A stretch of DNA of 64,000 bases from Oxyruncus cristatus (Eukaryota > Chordata > Aves > Passeriformes > Cotingidae). Under the pieces are notes generated by a model, which worked only from the letters and a program-made list of their open reading frames with translations, searched no databases and had not been told where the DNA came from. The stretch's first letter is position 1. Each line of letters begins with the position of its first letter. This document shows positions 45,901 to 58,300 of this stretch, piece by piece. A program made the position numbers and the translations under genes. The DNA is taken from positions 558,001 through 622,000 of the forward strand of contig VXAY01005673.1 in assembly GCA_013399855.1 (NCBI GenBank). Direction: 5' to 3'.

Positions 45901-48900
45901 TTCACTTGCTCTACCTCCTTACCTGGCTATTAGGAGATAATGGGCTCATGCCCAATTCTCTTCTGTTTCCATCTTGACTCTTCCACTCAATTTATGTGTG
46001 GCATTCCCACATCTCCTTGTCCCGGGGCATTGAGATCTCCAGTTTCAGTTGACTGTGCTGTAAAGGCATGAGGAAACTGAACCACATCTGCTGTTTGTCA
46101 AAAGCACCATATTCTCTCTTGTATGCAGATCCCATGGGGAACTTGTCCTACAAGGTTCCAGGTGCTGTTAGAGTAGTTGAAGTGCTCAAGGATTCTGTAG
46201 CCTTGCTGACAAAGGCAGGAGAAGCCAAATCTCTGTCTCCTCCCACATCGTCTCTTCTGCAGGCCTGTCATGTGGCGGACCGGCTGCTCAGAGCTGTCAC
46301 TTGTTATGAGAGAGGCCATGTAAATGTATTCCCTGGCTCATACACCTTGCAGTGCAGTCAGGCTGAGTCCATCCCCATCTGCAGGGACAGTGAGGGACTT
46401 GCCCTCTAATGTGTCCTGTGGTTTTCTGTGTGGTGAGATGCTCCTTGAAAAGAACGTGCCTAGTGGTTATGCTAAGCACTGTTCTTCCCAGTTACCCTCC
46501 TGCTTCAAAGCCCCTCTTGTTTATGTAGGTGCTCGTACTTGTGGGCAGGCCCCAGTGCTCCTGGGAGGATGTGGTTGACCCTTTGCTTCTCATTTTCCCC
46601 GGGGTAATGGGAGAGAGGCTTGTGAGGACGGTGGGTGCTTGGGGCACCCTGAAGAAGGAGAAGAAAGGAGTTTGCTACTACACAAAGATATCTACAAATG
46701 GGAGATGACAGCCCTGTGCATCCCTGCATGCTCTTGTCTTGTTTAGGTAGAAAGAGAGTGATTAGATCTTTCCAGGTCCCTGCTGAGCTCCAAGGGAACG
46801 TGCGGCTCGCTGCCTCTGATCGAGAGGCTAGTAGGGAGTCTGAAAATAGCATTATTTCTCCTGCTATCATTTCTGCTTTCTCAAATGACTTAACTGGGTG
46901 ATTGGTGGAGACAAATGCTCCAGAAATGGGAACCTGGCAAGGAATCTGAATGCCCCCAAGTCTGAGATGACCAAAGAGCTGAAATCAGACAGACAGACAC
47001 ACGTGCACATCATTAGCCGCTAGCCTGCATGTGAAATGAATTGAGATTTCCTGAGCTGGGATCCAGCTGGCACCCTAATGAAGACTTCCCCTTGTTCTTG
47101 CAAGCAGACAATAAAAACCAACCCAGATACACCCCCATCTTCCCCAGCTATTTCTGTTATATAAGTAGTCTGGGTCTTGATCAGTGTTTCTTTGATTATC
47201 TCTGTGTGCCCACATAAATATACTGTGTGTGTGTTCACACAAATCCATCTATTTATCCACCCCACAAACCATTTTGCTGGGAGACAGCATGGTCCCCTGA
47301 ATTTTTTATGGCTCTGCTTAGGTTGGAAACAATCCAAAGGTCAAACACTGTGCTGTATCTCCAGTCACCTTGCCAGTCAGCGCAGAGCATGGGTCTCTGA
47401 TACTTTCTGAATCTCCGGATTGCCCACAGGGCACTAAATTACAGCTATTACACTGCAATTCGCTGTACAATTTTATTCTTTGATACACTACCTGCCTTTG
47501 TCTGTCTGCATAGCAGCGAGAACAGTATGCATTATTTACCAGGCTAAGTACACTGCTGCTGCTAGTGTTGGAGAAAAAAAAAAAAAAAAAGAGAACAGGA
47601 ACAGGCTTGAAATATAAAAAGATGGAACAAATACAGCTTCCTGGGAAATGGCTTCACAGTTATGTAAAACTTTCTGAGATTTTTCTCCCTGCAGAGAGGT
47701 GTGTCCATGGCCTCCCAAAACTCTTCAGGAAGAACAGAGGTACTGAGGTAGATGGGAAATCCAGTCCGGCAAGTACCCTGGCCTCAGGAGGACCCCATGG
47801 CAAGCACTGTGCCTGTTGGGAAAGGGGAGTTAAAAGCACGTGGTGAGGAGAGCTGGGATACCACTTCCCGCCACATGGGATATTCCTGGGCCTTAAGTTG
47901 GTCTGTGTTCCTTCTGTTTTGGCCAGAAATCCTTGTGGACACCGGAAATACATTCCTTTGTTACTTCAGTTGATATATTCCATCCTTTCTCGAACCTAAC
48001 CATGGCTTGTGTTCCTTCCAGGTTGTCCCTTTGAACCTTGAACCTACTGGGGCAGGGATCTGGGAATAAAATCAGTTCCAGAAGATTTCCATTTAGTGCA
48101 GGGATCATCAAAAAGATCACAGCCCTCTACTTCGGCAGCCTGAGAAAGACAGGTGTTAGCTGGGTTTTGTTGCCCTTTGTTGACTGCTGTGTCCTTTGGG
48201 CTTCCTTCCAGAGCAAGACTCTGTGAGCTGTGAGGCAGCTTTTAGAACGTGCCTGGGTGGAGCTGGCTTGGTGGTGCTGTCCCTGGCTGACATGCTGAGA
48301 GACAGCTCCAGACATCTCTGCAGCATAAACAGCTGGTGGAGGTGACAAGGCAGAGCCAGACAAACCCTGGCAGGAGGGCAGGAGTGAATGGCAAAGCCAA
48401 GGCCAGCCCAGAGAGGGAGAGTTTGGGAGAAGCAGGCTTGCTGTTTCCATCTGGTGAGAAGAGGTGGGATGTGCGCAGTGACCCACTTGTTGCTTTCCTT
48501 CCCAAATACCCTGCAGATGTTCCCTTCATTTTCCCCTCATCAGCTGGCAGCAATAGCCCGACCACCTTGCTGTGGGTCTGGTTTAGGCATTAGACAGAGC
48601 AATGGTAAGACAGCACCTTATCCATCAGGTTGTGTGTATGCTGGGTGCTAATCCTGCAGGGAGAGTGAAAGCAGCTGTGCACAAGCTGCCTGAAAGCAGA
48701 GCTGACTGGAGTCATGCACTCAGACCAGCTCCCGGTCTTTTATTTGTTGAGATGAGCTACAGACAAAGTGGTTTTAAATCTAGTCTGCGGTCAGGGAAAT
48801 GTTTGCTCACTGGCTGAATGTCATGAGGCAAATGGAGAGAGGAGAGAGAGTTGGGGCTCTGATTATTGCAGAGCTGGTTGAAGCAACATTGGCCTGTATT

Positions 48901-51900
48901 GCAGCAGTCAGAGCTCTGATTGTTTCCACTCTCCCCAGTGACTGGGGTCTTTTTCACTTTCTCTCCATCTGACATGGCTCCATTATTGCTCAGTAATACA
49001 AAGCAGATTGCAGGTTGCTTTCTCTGTTTGGGCCCAAAAGCAGTCCTTACAGGAGATGGATTTCTGATTGAAATCCTCCATGTCAATTGCTGCTGGGCTG
49101 CTTCCTACACAGCGTGAAGACATTTCTTGTGAAATTGCAAGCAAGAGAGGGCTGTGGCTGCGTGAGGCTCAGGCTCCCACTCCCTTCCTTTCCCTGGCAA
49201 TGTAACACTGTCCCCATTTCAGAGATGCTTTGCACCCCCTTAAGGTTTTGCAGGCTCCTGAAGTGGGAGCATCAGAGCAGCATATGGAGGAGTGTCCCCT
49301 GTTCTCTCCCTTCAACAAGCAAGACTGCCAGCTGTGCCTCCCTGGATAGACGTCTTCCTGAAATCAGTGCTGAGAAGTTTTTCCCCATTTCCTGCTGAGG
49401 TGAACCACTTCTGGGTGAATCCCAAGGACTGTGTTTCTGAAACACAAGGCTTCAATTGTCTTCCTGTCCCCTGTGGGGAGCTGAGCTCAGGCCACCAGCT
49501 GTGGGCTGCGCTGGGCAATATTGCCCTTCCTTGGGCCTGAGCAGTGCTGACTGTGGGAATAGGAACTGAACCCACACTTGGATGAGATACTTACAGCTCC
49601 CTTGACAAAGAGCCCATTCCAGCGAGCCTCTCAGCATTTCTTCAAGGTTGATAGTATGGTTTTTTAGGCCAGTCAAAATATGTTCAAATATGAGAACCCC
49701 TAGGAGACCAGATGAACCTGTGCATGGAGGTTAAACACAGTCTAAAGACTGGACAGAGTCCTGTTTACAAGCTGTGCTGGAGGAATGCAGGAGCATCCTT
49801 TTTGTTGCTGGTTTTGGAGGCTGCTCTGGCAGAGCAGTGTGGATGTGGTCCAAGAGACCTTTTAGCTCAACTGGGGGGCAGTTCAGTCACAGTTTGATGT
49901 GCTCCTCCCTTGTTTCAAGGGCAGCACCTCAACCATCAAGATACTGGTGTGACATTTTCCTTCTGGGTGCAGCAGAGGCTGTGGCTGTGCAAAGCAGGCA
50001 AATAACCTTATTACCTTCTCCTCTCAGAGTGTCTGGCTGATGAATGTAAAGAAGTTAAACATCAGCACCATTTTCTCTATTCTGTCCTTCATCTGATGTT
50101 TCTGCTTGTGTCTCAGACCTGAGGAGAGATTTAAGTGTCCAAAAGCTCATCTGTCTTTTCCAGTTAGAGTAGCTGGAAAAATGATTCTCCTGCCTTACAT
50201 ATTAGGGATAAAGCAGCTGTCCTGGTTGGGCTCATTCCTCTCCCAGGAAAAATATTGCACCTCCATGCTCTTCTGATGATACAGCTGTCTATGCTGCTCC
50301 AGGTTGTGTCTCACAGCCATTGCCTTGGCTGTGAACACGGTGTTGGCAGGCAGAAGGGAGACCAGGGCATGGAAGGAAGCAGCGGAGGAAAGAGGCTGCG
50401 GCACAAGGCATGCATTTTCTTTTCTAATTTGGGATTTGAGCTGTGTGTGGCACTTGCAGGTGGGATTTGAATGCTTTTTGATAACTTTACAAAAGAACTC
50501 CACTGTTTTCAGATTTCACAATCTGGAGAGAGAAAGAAATTAGCCAAACTACTTGGCTCCAACCTCCAATGGCCAGTCCTTGAAATGACGCCAAGCATGT
50601 TGCTTTAGAGGTGCTGTCAGAGTTTGGAAGAGGATGGAGAAGTGCCATGAAACAGGGGAAGAAATCTATAGGGGAAAACAGACAGACAGAGCAATGTTGT
50701 GTACCAGCTGTTGCTAAGACTGACAAACATGGCTTAGCCATATTTTGCTCTCAGGTGGAGAGTACTCGGGTATTTTCCACACATGTTCATCTCTGCAGTT
50801 TAACTCAGAGGAGAGTGCTTTGTCTTGGCTGATGTAGCCAGCAAACACCATGCCTTACTGACCTCACTCGCACTGGCAGATGCTCTTTTGAAGGCTTTAT
50901 GGATAAACTGACATGTATCTTGCTAGAACATGTTGAGACCTCTGCCCGGAGCACCAGTGTCTAATGCATTAAGGTTGCTGTAAATTCTTTTAAAGAAGGA
51001 CCCAGGCTGGGACTGGAGATGTTGAAAGTGTGAGGTCCCAGAGCACTCCTTCCACTTTGCTCCTGTGAGGTGTGTTGCTTCCCATGCGGGGAATTTTGAA
51101 AATGGAGGTCGTATGATTTCTTCCCCGAAAAAACATGCTGTTCCCATGCTTCACTGTTTGGACTCTGGAGGTCTGTGCCAGCAGCAGAGCTTTTAGTGAA
51201 TTAGAGACAAGGAGGCCGGGAAGGGATCCCAGTTCTCCTGGGATTCCCTACATTCATTTTCCATACTTTGCATGCGAGTGCACTGAAGGCAGCACTTTCC
51301 TGTGCAGGCTGTCCTGACTTTGGGCAGCCCTGGCAGCTGACAGCTTTATCCAAGTCCTCTGCATCCAGTGGTAACCCACTGTATGGGCAAGAAAGAGACG
51401 GTGTGATGGAGAATCCAGCTTTTGGCAGCCCTAACTCTGTGTTGAGCCTGCCTGCTTTTTTTTTCTTTTTGGTAGCCCTGAGGGACTGTGGGGAGTAGTG
51501 GAGCATGTGGGGGAACTGATGTCAAGGTGAAAAAGAGGAACAGGGAGAGCAGTGGCTGTGAAGCCTTTGTCTCTGTCCTTCCCCACCATGGGGGCAGAGG
51601 GTGCCTGCGGAAAAGAGTGTGCTGCAGAGCCTAGCTGCAGGAATCCCCAACAGCCAGCCCCAGGTGCTCTGCCCTGGAGGCGTTTGGGGCATGGCTTAAC
51701 CTACTGTGTCCGTGTCTCTGCTGAGGGAAACACTTTTTCCCCAGCTGGCTTATGTTTGGCATATGAAGGCAGCAGGTATGCCAGCTGAGGTAAGACCCAT
51801 TCCATGAACAGCACTGGGGCAACGCTCCTTCCAACTTCAAACATGCTCAACAGAAGACCTGACTTTTAAATTAGCAAGAATGTTTTTTTTTTAATGACTT

Positions 51901-52631
51901 CTCTCTCAGTCCCTGAGTGGCTGCCAACCCTGCAAGCAGCAGGGACCCAAGGCTGTCATTTGAAAGCCCTGACAATGGGACACTGGCAACAGAAACGCTC
52001 TAGATGAGTTGCTTGGAGAAGCCCTCAGAGCAATCCAATTCAGAGACTGATATTATCTAATTTCTACCTCCCCTGGCCATTTATGATTAGGAACCTCGAA
52101 GCAGTCACCTCACCTCTTTGAATTGTCTCCTGACTCTCCCTCTCTATTCTCCATCTCCTGTCACCAGCATCCCAGGGAACCTCCAGTGTAATGAAAGGAA
52201 AAGCTGTGCATGGCAGACCCACAGGCCTTGGCAAGAAAGCAGACACCAGGAGCTGGTAGCAGTTTGGTTCAGAGGATAATATTCCAAATGGTAGCGCTCC
52301 AGGAACACAGATGTGGGCAATACCTGCTATGAAAGCAAAATTCACTCAGCAGGATGGTAGTTGCAGTTCACAAGAAGCCAACACCTCATTAATTTTCTGC
52401 TGTGTATAAAATAAAGGTGTTAATGATATTTAGTCCTTCTTTTGCACCTTCCCTTTGAGGGGCTTGAAAGCATTTTGCAGACACTAATTAGTAATGGGTT
52501 GCAATTCCTTGGGAAAACACAGCAAAAACTTAGTCTATACCTAGGGAAACTGAGGAAGAAGGACAAGGCATTTCCTACATTATACCGGGAGCGCAGAAAT
52601 CGGGAGGTGAATAAGGTGGAGGCACTGCGGG
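42991..52631. other. Intergenic, no gene recognised
   Basis: About 9.6 kb without a recognised exon, RNA gene or young repeat. An A run occurs at 47574-47590. Many 60-130-codon open frames occur on both strands with no matching splice structure or family motif; I treat them as chance. Confidence 0.6.
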
Positions 52632-52669
52632 NNNNNNNNNNNNNNNNNNNNNNNNNNNNNNNNNNNNNN
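52632..52669. other. Assembly gap (38 N) beside a poly-G/(TG)n tract
   Basis: Run of N followed by AGGGGGGGAGTCC, a 16-G run and TGTGTGTGTG. The G-run probably stopped sequencing. Confidence 0.97.
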
Positions 52670-55600
52670 AGGGGGGGAGTCCGGGGGGGGGGGGGGGTGT
52701 GTGTGTGCCGTGAAACAACCAGCCCTGTTTGCTCAGAGCAGGCCAGTGTGGGAACACAGGCAGTACAGGGGGATCTGCAGCCAGTGCCTGAGACAACTGT
52801 CCCAGGGTTTGTAGGAGCAGCTTGCAGGACTGTAGGAAATCCTGACCCTTGCTGTCTGCCTCTCTCAGCTTGAACTGTGGTAGCTCTGGCTGCCCTGCTC
52901 TGTCAGAAAGCTGGAAGCTGGAAGCAGAGATGAGTAGAACTATTTTGTCTGTTGAAAAACAGGCTGAACTGAGTACCTGCCAGAATGCTTTGCAAGCTCC
53001 TCTGCTGAGGGTCAAAGTAGGAAAGAGGAGTGAGGAGGGTACCTCCCTGTCGCTGGCTAGCTGGTGCCTCTCTACAATTACTTTGCGCAAGCTTTTCTCT
53101 TCTCATTGCAAGCTTGTGACTTACAAACATGCCTCTATTTGCTGTGCTACAAACCCAGCATACTCACCTGCAGACAACCAACAGTCAAGTCCCCCTTGTC
53201 CTACCCAGCGAAGACACCAAATGGAGGGCTTTTAATTGGAAGAGTTCTGGGAGCAGGGCTGTGCTCTCTGTGTGACCCGACACTGGTCTTTAGGTGAGGC
53301 CGCGTGTGCTTGAGGTTAGTTTGACTCCCTACCTTTGCTTCAGCCTGGATATGAGAGGGATGTGTGGATGGGATGCAAACAATGACTCTTTTGTGGCCAG
53401 ACTGGAGGTTGGTCGTTCTGAGTTTTGCAGGCACAGCCAGTGATTTGTAGGCCAAGCAAACCAATAGCTCATCCCACCTGCATAAAATAGGCAATAGGAC
53501 TTCATGCTGGTCCCTTGTGTTGTGTCCAGCTGTGGAAACAGTCACACACGTTAGCCATTGAAGTCCACTCCCCTGCTCCTCTCCACTCTCACTGAGCTCT
53601 GTTCCTCACTGCCAGCTGGGAGGATTTGTTTCTCCTGCAGAAATATTTCCAGCATTTTAGTCTTGGCTTTCTTGCCTCTGCAGTGAGAGGCTCTGTGTTC
53701 CCCACCAGCCCTTTTACGGAGCTCTGCTTCTGCAGGACCTGTTCTCCAGGTGCTCTGCTTGGGCAGCCACTCTGAGACCTAGCATAAGCTCTGCTGTGAA
53801 GGACAGTGGGATTTTGGACACAAGGAGAGAGATAGGAAGTAATTTATTTTACCTTTTTTCAGTCTTATCTAAGCACAGTAAAGGAGACCTTTCATGCAAA
53901 TAAAAGGCTAGCTGTCCTCTATTCAGGTGAGAAGAGATTCTCTTGGAAGAGTCTATTTTCTATTTAGAAAAGTATTTTTCAGTTAACGTTATTAAGGCCT
54001 GGTGAATGCATGGCAGCTTCTGTGTGAAATGAGTTTGGCAAGCTCATTTCACATCCTAGACTGCAGGTATAGGTGTCAGAAACCAGGAGCTGTCTCTTGC
54101 CTGGCTGTGGTCACTGAAGAGTCCAACAGCCTTTGGGATCTGGGACCTTAAGCACTGGGGCCCAGATCAATTGCAAGACAAGGCAGAGGAAGAGAAGCAG
54201 ACAGTATTCTTTCTCAGCTTCTCTGGAGACAAATCACAGGCTTTCTGGAGGTTCCAGCTGGACACATTTTTCTGGGGCTACATGAGAAAGCCGAGAAGAG
54301 GCATTTCAAGGTTCGACAGGCTCAAGCTGTAGGCAGTGCAGCGACACCATCCTTTGCTACCCATTTTTAGAAAGATTGACTGACTAAGGGTTAATTGCTG
54401 ATGAAAAGCCTCCCCCAGGCAGCTCTTACCCTAATGTAGCAACAGCATGGCTGCAGTATCCTCTGATCCATTATAGCCTTATCTGGAGTTCTTTATTCAT
54501 CTTTCTAAAATCCCTTTAATTCATATCTTCCCAGAAGACGATCAACCATATTCTGACTTCATCCTACTTAGCTGTGTATATAATCACTTAAGGTAATCCA
54601 CAAAAACAGTCCTGATACCTTGCTGCATGGGTTATAAAAAAATATACTTTATTCTCTGTACGAAGAATATTTTTATCTCTTTCTTCCTTTTTCTTTAGGC
54701 AGATTAATAATTTCCTGGTTTTATCACAACCCCCTTTGGATGCTGGAGTATTCCCCATGGCTGGTATATACTGCGCTGCTAAATTCAGCTTCGCTTCCAA
54801 TATTTTAATAGCACTTCATCACAAAGAGTTGGGTTTTATTTGCTATGCATTCTGCTCTTAGTTCCTTCCTATTTTTTCCTTCTGGTGTCACGTGAGTTTG
54901 ATTTATTCCCTATGGGTGGTCCTGTGATGTGACTTGATGTATCCTTTGACAATATCTGGAAGCAAGAGCTACTGAGTGCAGTTGTGCTTGGTGCATGAGA
55001 GTGAGCAAGCATCTGCCACTCACCTGGACCTGCAAGGACACTTTGATTGGTATTTCACCTCGAAGCACCTGGACCCACAGAGCCCTGGATTAGGCACCTC
55101 GGCTTTCTGATAGGGAGAGAGAAGGTCCCAGCTAAGCCGGCCTTCCTTTGGGACTCATGCATCCACTTCAGCCTCTGCAATCCTCCCTTGAAAGCAAGAA
55201 GCACTGCCCGAAAAACAGCCTCTCCTCACAACAGCTGTCTGCTTCTCACTTGTCCAATGCAAGATTCAGGAGCTCATCAAGCTGTGCTGACAGCTAGGAA
55301 GTTCAAAAGAGGAACCACCTGTTCTTCACACATCATGTAGCTAAGCAGTAGAAGTCCTTGCCACAGGGTGTTGTGTGTGCTTAAACTTTACTTATGTTCA
55401 AGAGGAAATTGGGTAGGTTCATGGAGAAAGAGCACTGTGAACAGGCCTAGCAGAGGGAAGGAGGCAGGTGCAGGGTTGCCTGGTTGATGTATTGCAGTGC
55501 TCTTAGCTGCCCACGGAGCATTAATTGTGGCTTATAGGCCCTGCAGGGATGTTTTAAGGATCTGCATTTTGTGTTCACACATGCTGCTTAATTCACATGT

Positions 55601-55786
55601 TATTTTTCAGGTCTAAATGCAGATGGTTTTTACCCACTTGCTTCCTTGGTGTGTTGCGCTGCCTAGGTAATATTAATGAAATCTTTTGCATTCCTGGAAG
55701 GGAAGATGGTACACCGAGGCAAGACCTGACATCTGATCATCCCTGGGCAGGGAAAGCTGGCCTTTAGCATGAAGGCCTAGGAGATC
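52670..55786. other. Intergenic, no gene recognised
   Basis: Unique-looking sequence after the second gap; nothing supported. Confidence 0.6.
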
Positions 55787-55955
55787 TGTTACAAATTTTC
55801 TCTTTGGGACAGATGGTGAACCACATTCCTCTGCGACACTCGCTCCTTCTGGAAAGAAATGATAATGCAANTGTTACAAATTTTCTCTTTGGGACAGATG
55901 GTGAACCACATTCCTCTGCGACACTCGCTCCTTCTGGAAAGAAATGATAATGCAA
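55787..55955. repeat. 84-bp exact direct duplication around one N
   Basis: 55787-55870 and 55872-55955 are identical, both starting TGTTACAAATTTTCTCTTTG and ending GATAATGCAA, with a single N at 55871. Most simply an unmerged contig overlap rather than a genomic repeat. Confidence 0.95.
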
Positions 55956-56639
55956 CATGTCTCATGTGGAACCATCAGTGCTGATCTCAGTGAACAGCAG
56001 TAAACAAGGCTGAGCTTTTCTGAGGGAGGATAAATACTGCATGCAAAACGGCACAGAAACAAGGCCAGTCTCCTCTGTCAATCCCTTAAAGAACCATTAG
56101 CACCCGAGTATTTACTCTCTGATTTGAGAAAAATGTAGGTTTTTTATAACTTAGGCCTTTTAATGAAAATGCTGAAGTTATGGGCGACGTCAAGATGATT
56201 AGCTGAAAACCAGCCAACTTTTCTGCCAAGGAAGGATACTTTGGTCAGATTTGCAAGAGATAAAGTAACAGTCTCATCTGGCAGAAAGCATGCTGAATTC
56301 TCCTTTCCTCCAGAGGCATTAAGTTTCTTCTTTGGCCTTGGGAACTGACAGATGTCTGAACAATGCAGAGATGGAAATGAAAAGCAATTAAAATCCCTTC
56401 TACCAGACCACTGGAATTATCATATGAGAGCATCTCTGCTGTCCCTCAGCCTAGTATCTGTCATCTTTTTCTGCCCAGCACTGAGAGTTGCAGAGAAGGT
56501 GGCAGCCACCGTGGTGGACATCCACAGTCTAGAACAGAGCATGTGCCTGGGAGACACCTCCTCTCTCCCCTCCTAGTAAAACATCAGAGGTCCTACACTG
56601 GACCTGGAGGAGTTAATATCCCTTCCAGAGAGATTTTAT

Positions 56640-57000
56640 TCTGTCAAATGTGACCATGGATATTTTCATTATTCCTATCAATGGCTTTTTCTCTTCTGAA
56701 TGCTTCTAAGCCTCTGTTCTTGGTAAAATCACATGGCAGTGAACCTTACAGGTTAAGTATTCATTGTCTAAAAATAGTCTTTCCTTTTATCTGTTCAAAA
56801 TTCATCACCTTTCACTCTAATTGCATGTCCTCTGTTCTGGTATTATTGGGCAGTCTCTATGAGGGAATCATTTACTTCTGCCTGTCCAGAGGTTATTTTG
56901 TACCTATTTTTCCCATCCCTTGTATTCATCTTCTTTCTATATTACCCTACTTCAATCTCCCTATCTCTCCCCATTCAGAGGGCTCTACTGGCTTTTAATT
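56640..57000 (-). repeat. Possible ancient CR1-like remnant
   Basis: The order TTTATCTGTTCAAAATTCAT, CATGTCCTCTGTTCTGGTAT and CTCTATGAGGGAATCATTTA resembles the antisense of an old amniote LINE 3' region. Match is weaker than for 35.5 or 57.9 kb. Confidence 0.4.
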
Positions 57001-57849
57001 GTTTTTGCTGTGCTCTCTAGTTCTGCTGTGTCATTTTGCAGAGCTGCCACAGGAAAAGCCAGAAGATGGAACTCACTTCTCTCTGTCCAAGGCTTCAATC
57101 CCCCAGAGTCAAATAGGGCTGCTCTTGGGGGACACAGTGATAGAGCAGGGACAGCCCATTATCAGGCTTCTGTTCTTTATATCTCATTCTTTATGCACAC
57201 AAATGCTGTGTTGACACTGGCAACACAGCCCAGACGGCATTTGCCTTATGGACACCCTTTGGGGTGCCACATCTGGCAAGAAAAGGTGCTTTCTGTCAGC
57301 ATTGCTTGCTTTGCCCCACTTGTGTCTGTCATTAGAGTCCCGCATCATCACGGCTGTGATCCCCCAACACATGGCAAGGCAACAGGCAACTCCAAAATTA
57401 AGTTGGCTTCAAAGTCGTGTTGCTGTAGAGACTTTTTTCTAATTGAGTTTCCCTTTATCTGGTCTTTTAAAATGCTTAGCAAATGGAACATTCAGCTTCC
57501 TTTACCATAATCATGTGGTTTGAAAACCTACAGGTACAAGAAAACCTGAGACTCTCAGGAAATTGCATGCCACCAGGAAGTGAGGATTTTGGACTCCCCC
57601 TTTTCCTATCTGTTGAAGATTTATGGAAGAAAGGTGAAAACTGATAACACAGGCTTAACTGGCTTTCTGAGGTTTCGTCCAGGACTGGTGAACACAGACA
57701 GTCTTGTGTGATCTGAAGAGGTGGCAGAGGTGCTCTTGTAATAAAGCTGCATAAAGGAGGAGGAGAATGCTAAAGACTCCTTGCCGCTGTGATCACTTGT
57801 TAATTCTATTGCCCATACAGGTGCTGCTACACGTGAAATCACTCACCAG

Positions 57850-58300
57850 ATTGACCACTTTTGTGTTTTAGCAGTTCTTTGAACCTGTTTTTGATCTTCA
57901 ATAGCTGCTTACATCTTCCTTTTGACTGCTTTGCTTTCAAATGGTGTCAGTCAGCATGAGGAGCATAGATGGAGGCTTTTTGAAAGTCCAAATAAACCAC
58001 CTCACTTTATCTGCTGTTTTGCTGACATGCACAAAGCATCCTAGAAGCTGTGTGAGACATGAATACTTTTGCTAAAGTAGTGTTGGTTTGTTCCTGTTAT
58101 ATCACCACTGTCATATTGATGTTTTATTCTTTAAGCTTTAATTATCTTTTCAGCTAATTTGCTTGGTTCAGAGTAAGGCTCATTGGTCTGTAATTCCCAG
58201 GATCACCACTAATGACAATTTTAAAGATAGGTATGCTTTTACTGTCCTCTAATCCTCCTTCAATACAGTAGCTTATTTTAATGAAATATCGTAAGTATTG
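57850..58300 (-). repeat. Ancient CR1/L3-like LINE, reverse-transcriptase region
   Basis: On the minus strand, around 58000-57970, it reads GTTTATTTGGACTTTCAAAA, the remains of the CR1 'YLDFSKAFDTV' motif. GGTCTGTAATTCCCAGGATC at 58185-58204 also matches the antisense of old CR1. Diverged and non-coding. Confidence 0.65.

Noticed and set aside
56920..57510. 196-codon plus-strand open frame
   Set aside because: No recognisable domain and no splice-consistent neighbours; its left part overlaps a possible old LINE remnant.
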